Below are positions 28,117 through 38,183 of a stretch of 40,617 nt of DNA, piece by piece. Under the pieces are notes generated by a model that was not told the DNA's origin, did no database searches, and was given only the letters and a program-made list of their open reading frames with translations. Position 1 is the first letter of the stretch; each line of letters opens with the position of its first letter. A program made the translations under genes and the position numbers. Source of the stretch: a virus; the IMG/VR virus record IMGVR_UViG_3300032607_000369, positions 1-40,617 of that record. The stretch is one strand, 5' to 3'.

Positions 28117-30717
28117 ATGGGAGAAGTATTTTATTTAGATTTCAAGAGTGATAATTTCGGTAGAGTTAAGATTGATGAACCCATCGGCTTTAGCTCTGTC
28201 GACTTTAACTTGAATCAAAAAGAAGGTGGATTTGCAAGAGACATTTCCTTTAATGGAGGAGAAGCTCCTTTTGAGTTTGTAAACTATAGAAATCACTATT
28301 TAGACCAATTACTATACTACTATCATTTTTTTGGATTTGAGAGTAGAGTTAATTTGGTCATAGAGAAAGAAGGCGTGTCTAACATAATAGGCGAATTAGA
28401 CTTCGCTAAGGCTGAATCAGACGATTTAGAGTACTTTAAATGTAAAGTGATACAAGAGAGTTCTTTTCAAATTATCAAGCGTAGAAGAGACATAAAGGTA
28501 GACTTGCTTAGCTCCTCTACAATAGATGGAGAATACATAGCTCCGTTAGTGCCTCAAAACACATTGCTGATATCAAAGCCAGTATTCCAAGATAGCAAGT
28601 GGGAGCAAACTTCTGATTACTCAAGAAGATTAATTGCGGGTATTCCTGATGAATTTGTAAAAATAAATCCTTGTCAAAACATAGTAAAATCAAATTTAGA
28701 AAATAGTGGGTCTTGGTTTAACGATACTACTTTCACATCTGAAAATCCTTCCGAAATAGATTTTTTGTTAGTCAATGCTAAAGAGAATTTAAAAGCGATA
28801 AGGATAGAAATAAACGGATTAGACTTTAGTTTTAATACAAGTGTTTCTGGTGGTGGTAACGGATATACAGATTTTAATTTTAAGATAAAATACGGAGTAG
28901 ATATTGCTAATTCTACAACAATAAATCTATTATCTGAATTTAAAAGAGAAAATGAGTCATATTCATTTAAAGGAGATTTTATACAAACAATACCATCTAT
29001 AAATAGAGGTGATTCAATTTGGCTTTACTTTGATTTTAAAATAGTACAAAGTGCAAATGCAGTTCCGTTCTTTAGACCTAGGTTTAATGTGGATGTAAAT
29101 ATAAAAGGACTTTCTACTTTAATCTCCGCAGAGAGTTCAACTTATAGCTCTATAACCCCTTCTTTTAGACTTATAGATACAATGTCTCAAGTAATAAAGT
29201 CTATATCCGGACTAGATATATCTGCTCCTAGGTTTGAGGCTTTAGGGCAGTTTTATGACAATATGTTGTTTAATGGTAACTTCTTAAGGAGAATTGTTAA
29301 TTATCCGTTCTACGTTAGCTTAGAAGATATAGAGAAGTCTATAACAGAGATGAATGGCGATTACGAGATATCTTCTAATGGAAATGTTTTCTTCGGTATA
29401 GAAGAGGATTTTTACCGACCTGTAGAAAGTGGGTTTTTTGATAATACTCAGTTCTCAGAGATGAGCAAAACCTTTAACGAAAGACATTCTATAAATAAAT
29501 TTACTTATAAATATAGCGATTTTCAAGCGTTAAAAGAAGCCGATGAACCGAATACTGCTGATAATATTCATGGAGATAGCGAGTGGGTACTTGCTAATAA
29601 AATGGTGGAGAACAAAAAAGAAGTAGAAGTTAAGTGGATTAGAGATGCCTTTTTAATTGAAAGCAACAGAAGAAAGTCTATAGAGATATCGGATAACACC
29701 GCTTCTCAAGACGACGATAAGATATTCTGCATAGACATTGTAGACACTACTGCTAGTGTATTTTTTGACGAAGTGACTACATTAAACCACGTTTATAATC
29801 AAGGAGCTAATCAATTATCATTAATAGGCGATGGTCAATTAAACTTTAGTGCCATAGGTCTTTCAACTGGGTCTACTTTTGAGATATTAGCTACTGATAA
29901 GAACATAGGAACATATACTGTCGTAACAGTTGAGGCAAACTCGATTAAACTGACGAAAACTTCATCAGGAGCTATAGGAAGTGGTAATGATGGCATAAGA
30001 GCCACAAATTATAGATACGAAATTACTCCATCGGTAACTCCTTTTACAATGAGGACTAATCAAGGATTTACTGCTTTTAATAATTTGAAGTCTCCTAATG
30101 CATACGCTAATCTAAGATATTCTGTAAAAAGAAATATTCTTAACTATTACAATAGTTATCTAGCTACCTGCAGTCTTTACAAAAAAGAAATTGCGATATT
30201 AAATTCATTCTATAAAAACAATGGAAAATGCTCAACAACATACTTAAATGATACAGTCATTGAGGATAAAAGCTTTAAGCCTACTAATCCGATTCTATCT
30301 CCGTTCGTATATAATAACATTGTTTTTGCCAATGTAGAATTTGAAGACTTTATATCTCTTCAGAATAATATTAGAGTAAATAGAGGCTACATAAGGAGTA
30401 TAGACAAAAACAGTAATGTTATTAAGCTTTATCCGATGGAGATGAGCTACGAGAACTTGTCTAAACAATTAACGATAAAAGCAGAGGATAAGTACGAGCC
30501 ATCTAGCATGACTATCTCAAAGCAAAATAAAATTATAACAATTAACTCGGAGACGAAGGTTTTGAACTTAGCTTACGAAATTGTTAGTGAGAAATTATAT
30601 ATCTTTGATGAAGTTAGACAAAGACTTTACAATGGAGTTTTTTGGAACTTAGTTTCAGTTAACGGAGCTTATCCCGAAAACTTATTGCAATTAGAACAAT
30701 GGTTAGATTTACTATAA
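28117..30717 (+). CDS. Tail tip/baseplate protein, 866 aa
   Basis: Large protein after the tape measure, where distal tail and tail-associated proteins lie. The N-terminus (GEVFYLDFKSDNFGRVKIDE and VDFNLNQKEGGFARDISFNG) and the block YNQGANQLSLIGDGQLN are similar to conserved uncharacterised tail proteins of Bacteroidota phages. No lytic domain was recognised. A role as a tail hub is likely from position and size. Confidence 0.72.
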   Translation: MGEVFYLDFKSDNFGRVKIDEPIGFSSVDFNLNQKEGGFARDISFNGGEAPFEFVNYRNHYLDQLLYYYHFFGFESRVNLVIEKEGVSNIIGELDFAKAESDDLEYFKCKVIQESSFQIIKRRRDIKVDLLSSSTIDGEYIAPLVPQNTLLISKPVFQDSKWEQTSDYSRRLIAGIPDEFVKINPCQNIVKSNLENSGSWFNDTTFTSENPSEIDFLLVNAKENLKAIRIEINGLDFSFNTSVSGGGNGYTDFNFKIKYGVDIANSTTINLLSEFKRENESYSFKGDFIQTIPSINRGDSIWLYFDFKIVQSANAVPFFRPRFNVDVNIKGLSTLISAESSTYSSITPSFRLIDTMSQVIKSISGLDISAPRFEALGQFYDNMLFNGNFLRRIVNYPFYVSLEDIEKSITEMNGDYEISSNGNVFFGIEEDFYRPVESGFFDNTQFSEMSKTFNERHSINKFTYKYSDFQALKEADEPNTADNIHGDSEWVLANKMVENKKEVEVKWIRDAFLIESNRRKSIEISDNTASQDDDKIFCIDIVDTTASVFFDEVTTLNHVYNQGANQLSLIGDGQLNFSAIGLSTGSTFEILATDKNIGTYTVVTVEANSIKLTKTSSGAIGSGNDGIRATNYRYEITPSVTPFTMRTNQGFTAFNNLKSPNAYANLRYSVKRNILNYYNSYLATCSLYKKEIAILNSFYKNNGKCSTTYLNDTVIEDKSFKPTNPILSPFVYNNIVFANVEFEDFISLQNNIRVNRGYIRSIDKNSNVIKLYPMEMSYENLSKQLTIKAEDKYEPSSMTISKQNKIITINSETKVLNLAYEIVSEKLYIFDEVRQRLYNGVFWNLVSVNGAYPENLLQLEQWLDLL

Positions 30718-30721
30718 TGCT

Positions 30722-31525
30722 ATGACAGAACCTTTTATAAATTTATACAGAACAAAAGAAGAGGCTTTCTACTTTAGAAATAGCCAAGAGAATAGGTTCT
30801 ACAACTTTGAAGGAGTTCATTTGTTGCCTAACAACACACTAAAGTATGTTCAAGTAACTAATACTCCCGATGGTTTGAATTTAGAAGATTGGACTGTAGT
30901 AGCGGTAGATTTGTGTGACGAGGTTAGAACTAACATTTCAGATTACTTTTTAATAGAGAAATTAACAAATTCGGTTAACGGAGACCCTCAGTTTTATTGG
31001 AGCTTATTAAATGTTCCTTTTGATTTTGGAGATAGATTAATATACCTAGAGATAACACAAACGTTAGGAGAGACTTTTTACTCAACACCCTTTTTACTAA
31101 CCCACGAAGGAATTGATAAAACAACACAATTTCACTACAAAGAGAAAAGGGTTGATGAGTATCAGTCAATTGGGATAAAGACTTGGTTCAGACAATCAAC
31201 TAAGCAAACTGAGTTGACTACCTATTACGAGACTTCTACTAGGAATACAGTTACTCAAGCAGTTCAAACGAGTAAGCTAGAAATATATCATTCTGAGTTA
31301 ATGGATATCGATACTTTAATAAAGACTACAGATGTTTTAGAGAATCCATATTTATATCTAAACTTAGTAAGAGGCAGTTTATTTGAAGCGGTTTCAATAC
31401 CGGACTTAACTGCTCAAGAGAATTTTGCGGAGATTAAATTTCAGATATCTACTCATAAAGGAGATAATTTTTTCGGAGATGCAGATTACTCTAATATAGA
31501 TTACGGTACAGATTATAATATTTAA
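30722..31525 (+). CDS. Tail-region hypothetical protein, 267 aa
   Basis: Not recognised. Starts MTEPFINLYRTKEEAFYFRN. It is beta-rich, and contains RLIYLEITQTLGETFYSTPF and SIGIKTWFRQSTKQTELTTY. It lies between the tail-tip protein and the fibre genes, so probably part of the distal tail. There are no enzymatic motifs. Confidence 0.7.
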   Translation: MTEPFINLYRTKEEAFYFRNSQENRFYNFEGVHLLPNNTLKYVQVTNTPDGLNLEDWTVVAVDLCDEVRTNISDYFLIEKLTNSVNGDPQFYWSLLNVPFDFGDRLIYLEITQTLGETFYSTPFLLTHEGIDKTTQFHYKEKRVDEYQSIGIKTWFRQSTKQTELTTYYETSTRNTVTQAVQTSKLEIYHSELMDIDTLIKTTDVLENPYLYLNLVRGSLFEAVSIPDLTAQENFAEIKFQISTHKGDNFFGDADYSNIDYGTDYNI

Positions 31526-31528
31526 GAT

Positions 31529-31852
31529 ATGACAACATACAATTTTCCAGACCACATAAAAGGCGATACCTTTAAATCAAGAGAGATTACTTTTGGCTTT
31601 GATTTAACAGGTGCTAAAATAGATATGCAATTCAAATCTATAAAAGGGGGTAGAGTTGTTTTCACTTGGTCTACTACCGAAGATAGTATCTCTATTACAG
31701 ATGCAATTAACGGTGTAGTTTTAATGAAGACTAGGGTATTGGGATATAGAAAAGACTCTTATATATATGACTTACAGATAACTAATTCTAATGGAGATGT
31801 TAGAACTTATTTTGGAGGCAAAATAAATATAACGCAAGATATAACGACATGA
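31529..31852 (+). CDS. Small tail-associated protein, 107 aa
   Basis: Starts MTTYNFPDHIKGDTFKSREI and includes TGAKIDMQFKSIKGGRVVFT and VYDLQITN-like strands (SYIYDLQITNSNGDVRTYFGG). The pattern resembles small BppU-like or fibre-connector domains at the base of receptor-binding proteins. Its stop overlaps the start of the large fibre gene, which suggests the two work together. Confidence 0.68.
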   Translation: MTTYNFPDHIKGDTFKSREITFGFDLTGAKIDMQFKSIKGGRVVFTWSTTEDSISITDAINGVVLMKTRVLGYRKDSYIYDLQITNSNGDVRTYFGGKINITQDITT

Positions 31853-34716
31853 TAACAATTCAAGAAATAGGAAGTTCAGAAGTCATAAACGTTTCGTTTT
31901 CAGAAATAGGGCTTCAGGGATTTAAGGGAGACCAAGGCATTGATGGCTTAATAGGACAAACAGGTATTCAGGGCATTCAGGGTATTCAGGGCATTCAGGG
32001 TATTCAGGGTCTGTCAGAAGCCACTTTTTTAGGTTCAATTACTCCATCATCAACTCCAACAGGAACAGGTAAAGCATTTTGGTTAGCCACTCAAAACGGA
32101 ACATATACCAACTTCGGGGGCAAAGTTGTAAACGCTAACTCTTTCGCAGTAATTTCAAGAGATGCGGGCGGTGTGTTTTCAATAAGTCAAACGGCTTTAG
32201 ATTTGACGAGTTATGTAAAAACAGAAACTTTGTCGAATTATTCCACTAAAACTTATACAGACACTTTTTCGGGTGAAATATTAGCTAATAAATTAGCGAT
32301 AGAAGGCTTATCTTCTGGCTATAAAGGGGTGTTGTATGTGAGTACAGTACCTTCAAGCGATGGTTTATACTTAGCGGGAGAAAGCGGAACTTACACAAAT
32401 GCGGGTAATTTAATAGTAGATTTAACTATTGGGGTTACTTATATTAATATTTCTAACACGAAAACAGTTTTTTCTAAAACAGTAATTCCGATAGATTCTT
32501 TGCCTGATTCTTTTATTAAAACTTGGGGTTTTAAAAACGCATTAAACAATGTAAGAAACGGAACTGGCAACGCTTCATTAATGGTTTTTGGGGATAGTAT
32601 AGCGAGATCTTTAATCGCAGAAGATGCCCTGAGAAATATGTATAAAACATATGGTTTTAGAGGTATTTTTTGCTCATTTATTAGTGCTTTTGGCGGACCG
32701 TTATATTCTATAAACAGAAATGGACTCAACTCAGGTGCGACAGTTTTAATTAACCAGTACAACGAATATTTTAACGGAGATGTATTTCAGTTAGCCGATA
32801 CAGGTCAGCAAGTTTCTTTTAATTTTAAAAACGTAGTTGACGAAAAAAACAGAATTGATTTTAGCACCAACAGAGCCACAATTGTTTACAAAACAGTTTC
32901 GGGCGGAGGTACATTTGACGTTTATAAATCAATCGGTGCTGGTACTAACATAAGAACTTTAATTGGTACAGTAAATACAAACGGGGCAAGTGGATTAGCG
33001 ACTACTGTTTTTGATTTTTCTAAAAGCTTAGAGTCTACCATAGAGATAGAGTGCGTTTGGGCTAGTGGCACGGTTGTTATAGTTGGTGCTTTAATGGAGG
33101 ACACGACAAAAAAAGGTTTAATTCTTTCTTTTGCAGATAAAGGGGGACTTGATATGGTAAATATTAACACGATGCCAAGTGCTAACGTGAGTGTTTTACT
33201 TAATTTAATCAAGCCAAACTGTATTACTTGGTCAATGAAAGATAGTAACGCTGTTAGTAAATTAACGGCATTAAATACGTTATTTAAAAGCGTTTATTCC
33301 CTTACCGAGTTTCTTATTATTGTTCCTTATCCTGACATTATAGCAGCAACAGAAGCACAAGCTAAAACAGCGAATTACCCTATACGAGATTGGGCGATTG
33401 CAAACAAACAAGACTATTACGACACTTTAAAAGACGTTCCATCTTATCAATATGGATTAGATAGAGGTTGGTTTGCTGATGTAACACATTTAAACGAAAC
33501 GGCTCAAAATGTATTATCTGTTAACCTATTTAAAGAGTGGGCAATTTCTCCAGCGTATAAGGGCGTTGTTTTCGATTACACAGATAGAAAAAAAACCTAT
33601 TACGCAGACGATGATATTATTTTACAACAAAAAAGTTTATCGAAAAGTTTAGTGACATTAGGTGATGGTACTTATAAAGATACAGGGGTTGTTATCGGTC
33701 AAGGCGATAGTTTTGTTTACAATCAAATTGCATTTACTCCGATAGCTAATTCTGATTTTATGTTATTGACTACTTTTAAAATACCAATAGGTCAGACATT
33801 TAGATCAATTGGAATTGTGGGAATAAGAACTTTTGCAGGTGGTATTAGTAACGGTTCTTTAAGTATCGGTTTAAACGCAACAAGCACAAGGTTAGAAGTT
33901 GTTTTAAGAACAGTATCAGGAGTATCACAGAGACACGATTCTACAGATGCTTATAATTATATTTTAGCCAATCAGGGGGGTATCAACGAAATGATATTTA
34001 TTAAAAATGATGCTGACGCAATTTTTATTAAGTTATTTATTAATGGCATCTATTTTGAATTGAACGCACTTCAACTAAACGCTGTTACCTCTTTAGATAC
34101 AGGGTTTATAAAACTAGGAGCACAAGCTGGTGACCAAACTAATACAAATTTAGTTATATTTAATTGCGGGTATAAATTAGGCTCATTTACTAAAATAGAT
34201 GTAGACCAATTATTAAGATATAAAAATACTTCATCATTCACTCTTTATAATGATTTTAATGAAAACAGGGGCGAAATATCAGCAACAAGTAAAAATGAAA
34301 AGTTTTATATAAAAGGTAATTCTTATTGGGAAAATAAAAAATATACAGATATTTTTCAAACAAAAACTACAAATGTAAATATTCAAATGGTTAGCAACCA
34401 AACCTATATTCATGATTGGATTATTAATGGAAATATTGGAAACTTTACATTGCCAATATCGGCAAATGTAGGAGATTTTATAAAAATAATCGGTTATGGT
34501 TATGCAAAATGGAGGGTCAAACAAAATGCATTTGAACAGATATTAACAGGAGTAGGAGCGACAGTAGGAACAAACGCAACGACAATAGGTATTACAGGTC
34601 AAATAGCAACTACTAATATTTATGATTGCGTTACTTTAAGATGTGCTTATAAAGATACAGGAGTTAAAATAGTTTGGGTAGTAGAAAACTTTACAGGCAC
34701 TTTAATTTTTACTTAA
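31849..34716 (+). CDS. Large tail fibre with collagen-like repeat and SGNH hydrolase domain, 955 aa
   Basis: Likely receptor-binding fibre with an esterase. Residues 21-54 are a short Gly-x-y tract (GFKGDQGIDGLIGQTGIQG with IQG repeated), which trimerises in phage fibres. The enzymatic domain has FGDSIA with nucleophile Ser250 and DVTH (Asp544, His547), the typical GDS and DxxH blocks of SGNH hydrolases. A jelly-roll-like region follows (FMLLTTFKIPIGQTFRSIGI) and then a C-terminal domain. The enzyme may deacetylate host surface polysaccharide, which is inference. Confidence 0.82.
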   Translation: MITIQEIGSSEVINVSFSEIGLQGFKGDQGIDGLIGQTGIQGIQGIQGIQGIQGLSEATFLGSITPSSTPTGTGKAFWLATQNGTYTNFGGKVVNANSFAVISRDAGGVFSISQTALDLTSYVKTETLSNYSTKTYTDTFSGEILANKLAIEGLSSGYKGVLYVSTVPSSDGLYLAGESGTYTNAGNLIVDLTIGVTYINISNTKTVFSKTVIPIDSLPDSFIKTWGFKNALNNVRNGTGNASLMVFGDSIARSLIAEDALRNMYKTYGFRGIFCSFISAFGGPLYSINRNGLNSGATVLINQYNEYFNGDVFQLADTGQQVSFNFKNVVDEKNRIDFSTNRATIVYKTVSGGGTFDVYKSIGAGTNIRTLIGTVNTNGASGLATTVFDFSKSLESTIEIECVWASGTVVIVGALMEDTTKKGLILSFADKGGLDMVNINTMPSANVSVLLNLIKPNCITWSMKDSNAVSKLTALNTLFKSVYSLTEFLIIVPYPDIIAATEAQAKTANYPIRDWAIANKQDYYDTLKDVPSYQYGLDRGWFADVTHLNETAQNVLSVNLFKEWAISPAYKGVVFDYTDRKKTYYADDDIILQQKSLSKSLVTLGDGTYKDTGVVIGQGDSFVYNQIAFTPIANSDFMLLTTFKIPIGQTFRSIGIVGIRTFAGGISNGSLSIGLNATSTRLEVVLRTVSGVSQRHDSTDAYNYILANQGGINEMIFIKNDADAIFIKLFINGIYFELNALQLNAVTSLDTGFIKLGAQAGDQTNTNLVIFNCGYKLGSFTKIDVDQLLRYKNTSSFTLYNDFNENRGEISATSKNEKFYIKGNSYWENKKYTDIFQTKTTNVNIQMVSNQTYIHDWIINGNIGNFTLPISANVGDFIKIIGYGYAKWRVKQNAFEQILTGVGATVGTNATTIGITGQIATTNIYDCVTLRCAYKDTGVKIVWVVENFTGTLIFT
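31963..32009 (+). repeat. 9-bp tandem repeats encoding the collagen-like IQG tract
   Basis: Five copies of GGTATTCAG or GGCATTCAG alternate T and C at the third position, so the true unit is 18 bp, about 2.5 copies. Slippage here would change fibre length by three residues per step without a frameshift. Confidence 0.85.
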
Positions 34717-34781
34717 TGAACATAATACTAGATAACATAGCCTTATTCACTTCCCTTCTGAGAGGTGGTGGGTTTAGTTAA
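34716..34781 (+). CDS. 21-codon ORF after the fibre gene
   Basis: ATG overlaps the fibre stop (TAATG). It encodes MNIILDNIALFTSLLRGGGF and one more residue. No family is known. It may be a remnant of a removed gene or a real peptide. The coupling to the preceding stop is the only positive sign. Confidence 0.35.
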   Translation: MNIILDNIALFTSLLRGGGFS

Positions 34782-34790
34782 AATAAGCAA

Positions 34791-34853
34791 ATGAAAAACA
34801 TTTACAAATCATGGAAAACTACGCTATTAGGAATATTCTTAAAAAATAAATAA
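34791..34853 (+). pseudogene. Fragment duplicating the start of the holin-like gene
   Basis: Encodes MKNIYKSWKTTLLGIFLKNK (20 residues). The holin-like protein at 37989 starts MKNVIKSWKTTLLGIVL. The match ends where the first hydrophobic segment would continue, and the fragment stops with TAA directly before the next ATG. It looks like a residue of a duplication or recombination. Confidence 0.72.
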
Positions 34854-35375
34854 ATGAGCAAACAAACTATAGCAGATTTAATATCTATAAACTTAATTAG
34901 CGGAAGCAAAATACCTGCATTAAAACATAGGGAAGTAGAATACGCACTTCTTGATGCTATTTTCTCTGTAGGCTTTATTACGGGAGATATAAAAGAGGTG
35001 GATTGCACTAACCAATATATTATAGATAATTTTGAAGCAAACGGACTAGGCAAGAATGAAAGAACAGGATGGGCAATATGTAATGGCAACAACGGAACAA
35101 CTAATAGAAACGGAAGAGTTTCAATGCCTTACGGAAGTTCTTATCTAACTATGCGTTTTTTAGGAGGTGCTTCAACTCATACACTATCTTTATCTGAAAT
35201 ACCTTCTCACTCGCACGGATTAAACGTAGTAAGACTTAACGAATCAGCACCTGCGGGAAGTGAGGGGATATTTAGAGGAACTACTGCTACCGAACAAACT
35301 GCTTTGGCAGGAGGGAGCACAGCGCATAACAACTTACAACCCTACATAGTTACACTATTTATACAGAAAATATGA
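34854..35375 (+). CDS. Tail collar-like fibre protein, 173 aa
   Basis: The C-terminal half matches the phage tail-collar/microcystin-dependent-protein pattern: GWAICNGNNGTTNRNGRVSM, then LSLSEIPSHSHGLNV and HNNLQPYIVTLFIQKI. The N-terminal part has a helical region (HREVEYALLDAIFSVGF). It is likely a small tip protein that sits with the fibres. Its final TGA overlaps the next ATG. Confidence 0.82.
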   Translation: MSKQTIADLISINLISGSKIPALKHREVEYALLDAIFSVGFITGDIKEVDCTNQYIIDNFEANGLGKNERTGWAICNGNNGTTNRNGRVSMPYGSSYLTMRFLGGASTHTLSLSEIPSHSHGLNVVRLNESAPAGSEGIFRGTTATEQTALAGGSTAHNNLQPYIVTLFIQKI

Positions 35376-37984
35376 CATTATTAATAGAAAAACAGACCGG
35401 TAATTATTTTAGCTTCGTCCTTAACGGAGATACTGCCAACGAAGTTTCAAATGACCAAAACAGACTCTTAACTCAAGGTTCTCTTTGCAATTTTAAGACA
35501 GGCAATGGAGCTAACATAATTAAAGAACAGAATATATCATTTTCTGATATAACATTAATAGCAGGAGGAACGTTCACGTTTGCATCTGTAGATTCATTAT
35601 GGATAAAACTTATTGAAGTTGGTTTCTTTGACGGTCTTGGTAACGGTGGAGGAGCATCCGGTGCAAATAGGTTTGATGAGTTACTAGACACTTTTACTTA
35701 CTTTGGTCACTCTAACGAGGCGGTAGTTGTTAACGCTTCTGAGACAGGTCTTACTACTATAGATTTGTTTAATTACAGTAAGTTTGTCGAATTGTCTGAC
35801 ACACCTAACACTTTAGTGCCAAATAAGATGGTTGTGGTGAACAGTTCTGGAACTTCTCTTATATTAATTGACCAACCTCAACAGTCTCAGCAATTCCTTA
35901 ATTCTGTTGGAAACTTTAATTATTCTGATTCAGGAAGTTCTGTTAGCTTTGTCGCAGCTACGGAAAAGAAACTTACTAATGATACTCTAGGATCTAATAC
36001 TGACATATCTCAATCTCCATTTGGCATCGCTACAGTTTGGAATACAGATACCAATAAGTTTGATTTTTCTCAAATGGATATTGGCGATACTGTAGATATA
36101 AGAATAGATTTAAACTTGACAAACGCAATAGGCAAAGTATTTTTAAAGATTGGTTCTATAGAATTACCTTTATTTAATTCTACTTCTGGAATTGGATTAG
36201 CATCTTATATTACTCAGTTACCGATAAACTCAAATGCTAAAACAAATGGAGCTGAAGTTTATATTAAATCTTCTATAAGTGGAACTTTAACCGTAGTTGG
36301 TTTTTACACTAGGATATTAAGAAAGAATATAAATGTAGTAAGTATTGATGGTGGATCAGACTTATCTGCTAATATAACTTCATACGACGTAACAGTAGAA
36401 TCTTCTACAGGAACTAACGCAGTTATTCCTTCAGCGACAATATCTTCAGCAGGAGTTATGTCGGCTACTGATAAAGGAGTTTTAGATGGAATTGACTCTA
36501 GACTTTTGCTTAAAGCAGATTTAGTTAATGGAGTAGTTCCTCAATCACAATTACCATCTTACGTTGATGACGTATTGGAGTTTGCTAATTTAGCAGCTTT
36601 TCCAGCAACAGGAGAAATAGGAAAAATTTATATCGCATTAGATTCTAATAAACAATATAGATGGACTGGTTCAGCTTACATTCAAATCACAAACGGTTTA
36701 ATTGCATCTACAAATGACGTTCCAGAAGGCTCTAATAATTTATACTTTTTAGCTTCAAGAGTTTTAGCTACTATTTTAACAGGATTATCTACTGTTTCAA
36801 CTTCGGTTATTACTGCTACTGATACTGTTTTGAGTGCTTTAGGTAAACTGCAAGGGCAAGTTTCTATTAATAATGCTAAAATATCTTATACTGATGCAGC
36901 AAAAGTAGCTAATATAACTATTACTCAAGCAGTAAATTTAGACACAATGGAATCTGATATTGCTAATAACAATGGTAAGGTAGGGATTACAACAACACAA
37001 GCCTCAAATATAACCACGAACAATGCTAAGATTTCTTTTGACAACACAATTTCAACAAGACTAGCTAATACAAGCGGAACAAACACAGGAGATCAAACTT
37101 TATCTAGTTTAGGTGCTGCACCTTCAAGCGGTTCAGCTAATTACATTCAAAATCAAAACGCAGCAGCTCAATCGGCTAATATGTGGATAAGTGGAACTTT
37201 AAAAGCTGCTGGAGGCAGTAGTATAGTAGGTGTAAATGGTAATTCTTTTTTAAATATATTAAATTCCAATAATTCCTCAATATTTCAACTAGAAAATAAC
37301 ATTAGCGGAAATAACATATATTCAGCTTCAAATGTTCCGCTTATGTTGTGGACAAATGGAATCACGGCTTTAACTCTATCGAATACACAAGCAGCTACAT
37401 TCGCTTCAAGTGTTACGGCAACAGGTTTAAATTCAACTACTTCAACAGATTTAAATCTATCATTAACAAGATCGGGTTCGGGGGCTATTGGTTTTAACGT
37501 TAGGAGTTCTGGAAATTTCTTTATAAATAATAGATTTGGAACAAATGTTTTTGAAATCGCAGATTTAGGCGCAGCTACATTCTCTTCAAGTGTTACTGCA
37601 ACATCACACGTAACAACAGGAGGCTCAGCAACTCAATTTGTAAAAGGGGATGGTAGTTTAACCGTAGGATATAAAGTTTATACGGCTTTATTAACTCAAA
37701 GCGGAACGGCTGCGCCAGTTGCTACGGTTTTAGAAAATACTTTAGGCGGTACGGTTGTTTGGAGTAGGACTGCAAGTGCAGGAGTTTATCAAGGTACCTT
37801 GTCTAATGCATTTATTAATTTAAAAACTTACGTAATGTTAGCTAACACAGCGGCAACAAATAGTAAATCGATAGCTTATAGGTTTAGCAGCAATATTGTA
37901 TCTGTAGTAACTTTAGATAGTTCTAATACTCAAGCTGATGATAAGCTTATTGAAACATCAATAGAAATAAGAGTTTACAATTAA
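35372..37984 (+). CDS. Second large tail fibre, 870 aa
   Basis: A fibrous protein rich in Ser, Thr, Asn and Gly. It includes GVVPQSQLPSYVDDVLEFAN, GEIGKIYIALDSNKQYRWTG and a coiled section (SINNAKISYTDAAKVANITI). Near the C-terminus, AATFASSVTATG and AATFSSSVTATS are copies about 60 residues apart, the usual beta-solenoid repetition. No enzymatic motif is seen. The last 40 residues may form the tip. Confidence 0.78.
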   Translation: MTLLIEKQTGNYFSFVLNGDTANEVSNDQNRLLTQGSLCNFKTGNGANIIKEQNISFSDITLIAGGTFTFASVDSLWIKLIEVGFFDGLGNGGGASGANRFDELLDTFTYFGHSNEAVVVNASETGLTTIDLFNYSKFVELSDTPNTLVPNKMVVVNSSGTSLILIDQPQQSQQFLNSVGNFNYSDSGSSVSFVAATEKKLTNDTLGSNTDISQSPFGIATVWNTDTNKFDFSQMDIGDTVDIRIDLNLTNAIGKVFLKIGSIELPLFNSTSGIGLASYITQLPINSNAKTNGAEVYIKSSISGTLTVVGFYTRILRKNINVVSIDGGSDLSANITSYDVTVESSTGTNAVIPSATISSAGVMSATDKGVLDGIDSRLLLKADLVNGVVPQSQLPSYVDDVLEFANLAAFPATGEIGKIYIALDSNKQYRWTGSAYIQITNGLIASTNDVPEGSNNLYFLASRVLATILTGLSTVSTSVITATDTVLSALGKLQGQVSINNAKISYTDAAKVANITITQAVNLDTMESDIANNNGKVGITTTQASNITTNNAKISFDNTISTRLANTSGTNTGDQTLSSLGAAPSSGSANYIQNQNAAAQSANMWISGTLKAAGGSSIVGVNGNSFLNILNSNNSSIFQLENNISGNNIYSASNVPLMLWTNGITALTLSNTQAATFASSVTATGLNSTTSTDLNLSLTRSGSGAIGFNVRSSGNFFINNRFGTNVFEIADLGAATFSSSVTATSHVTTGGSATQFVKGDGSLTVGYKVYTALLTQSGTAAPVATVLENTLGGTVVWSRTASAGVYQGTLSNAFINLKTYVMLANTAATNSKSIAYRFSSNIVSVVTLDSSNTQADDKLIETSIEIRVYN

Positions 37985-37988
37985 AAAT

Positions 37989-38183
37989 ATGAAAAACGTA
38001 ATTAAGTCTTGGAAAACAACGCTATTAGGAATAGTATTAATAGTTTCTGGGATAGGTTATACATTTGTAAACTTAACGCCAGATTACATATTAGTTTGTC
38101 TTTTAATAGGTAGTGGAATTGGATTTGTATTCGCCCCAGACACAGTAATTGAATTATTAAAAAAGAAAAGCAAAGAATTATAA
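37989..38183 (+). CDS. Holin-like protein with two membrane segments, 64 aa
   Basis: Begins MKNVIKSWKTTLLGIVLIVS, followed by a turn (NLTPD) and a second hydrophobic segment (YILVCLLIGSGIGFVFAP), and ends with a basic tail (LLKKKSKEL). Size and topology fit a class II-type holin or its relative, placed before the endolysin. Its stop shares a base with the next ATG. Confidence 0.72.
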   Translation: MKNVIKSWKTTLLGIVLIVSGIGYTFVNLTPDYILVCLLIGSGIGFVFAPDTVIELLKKKSKEL

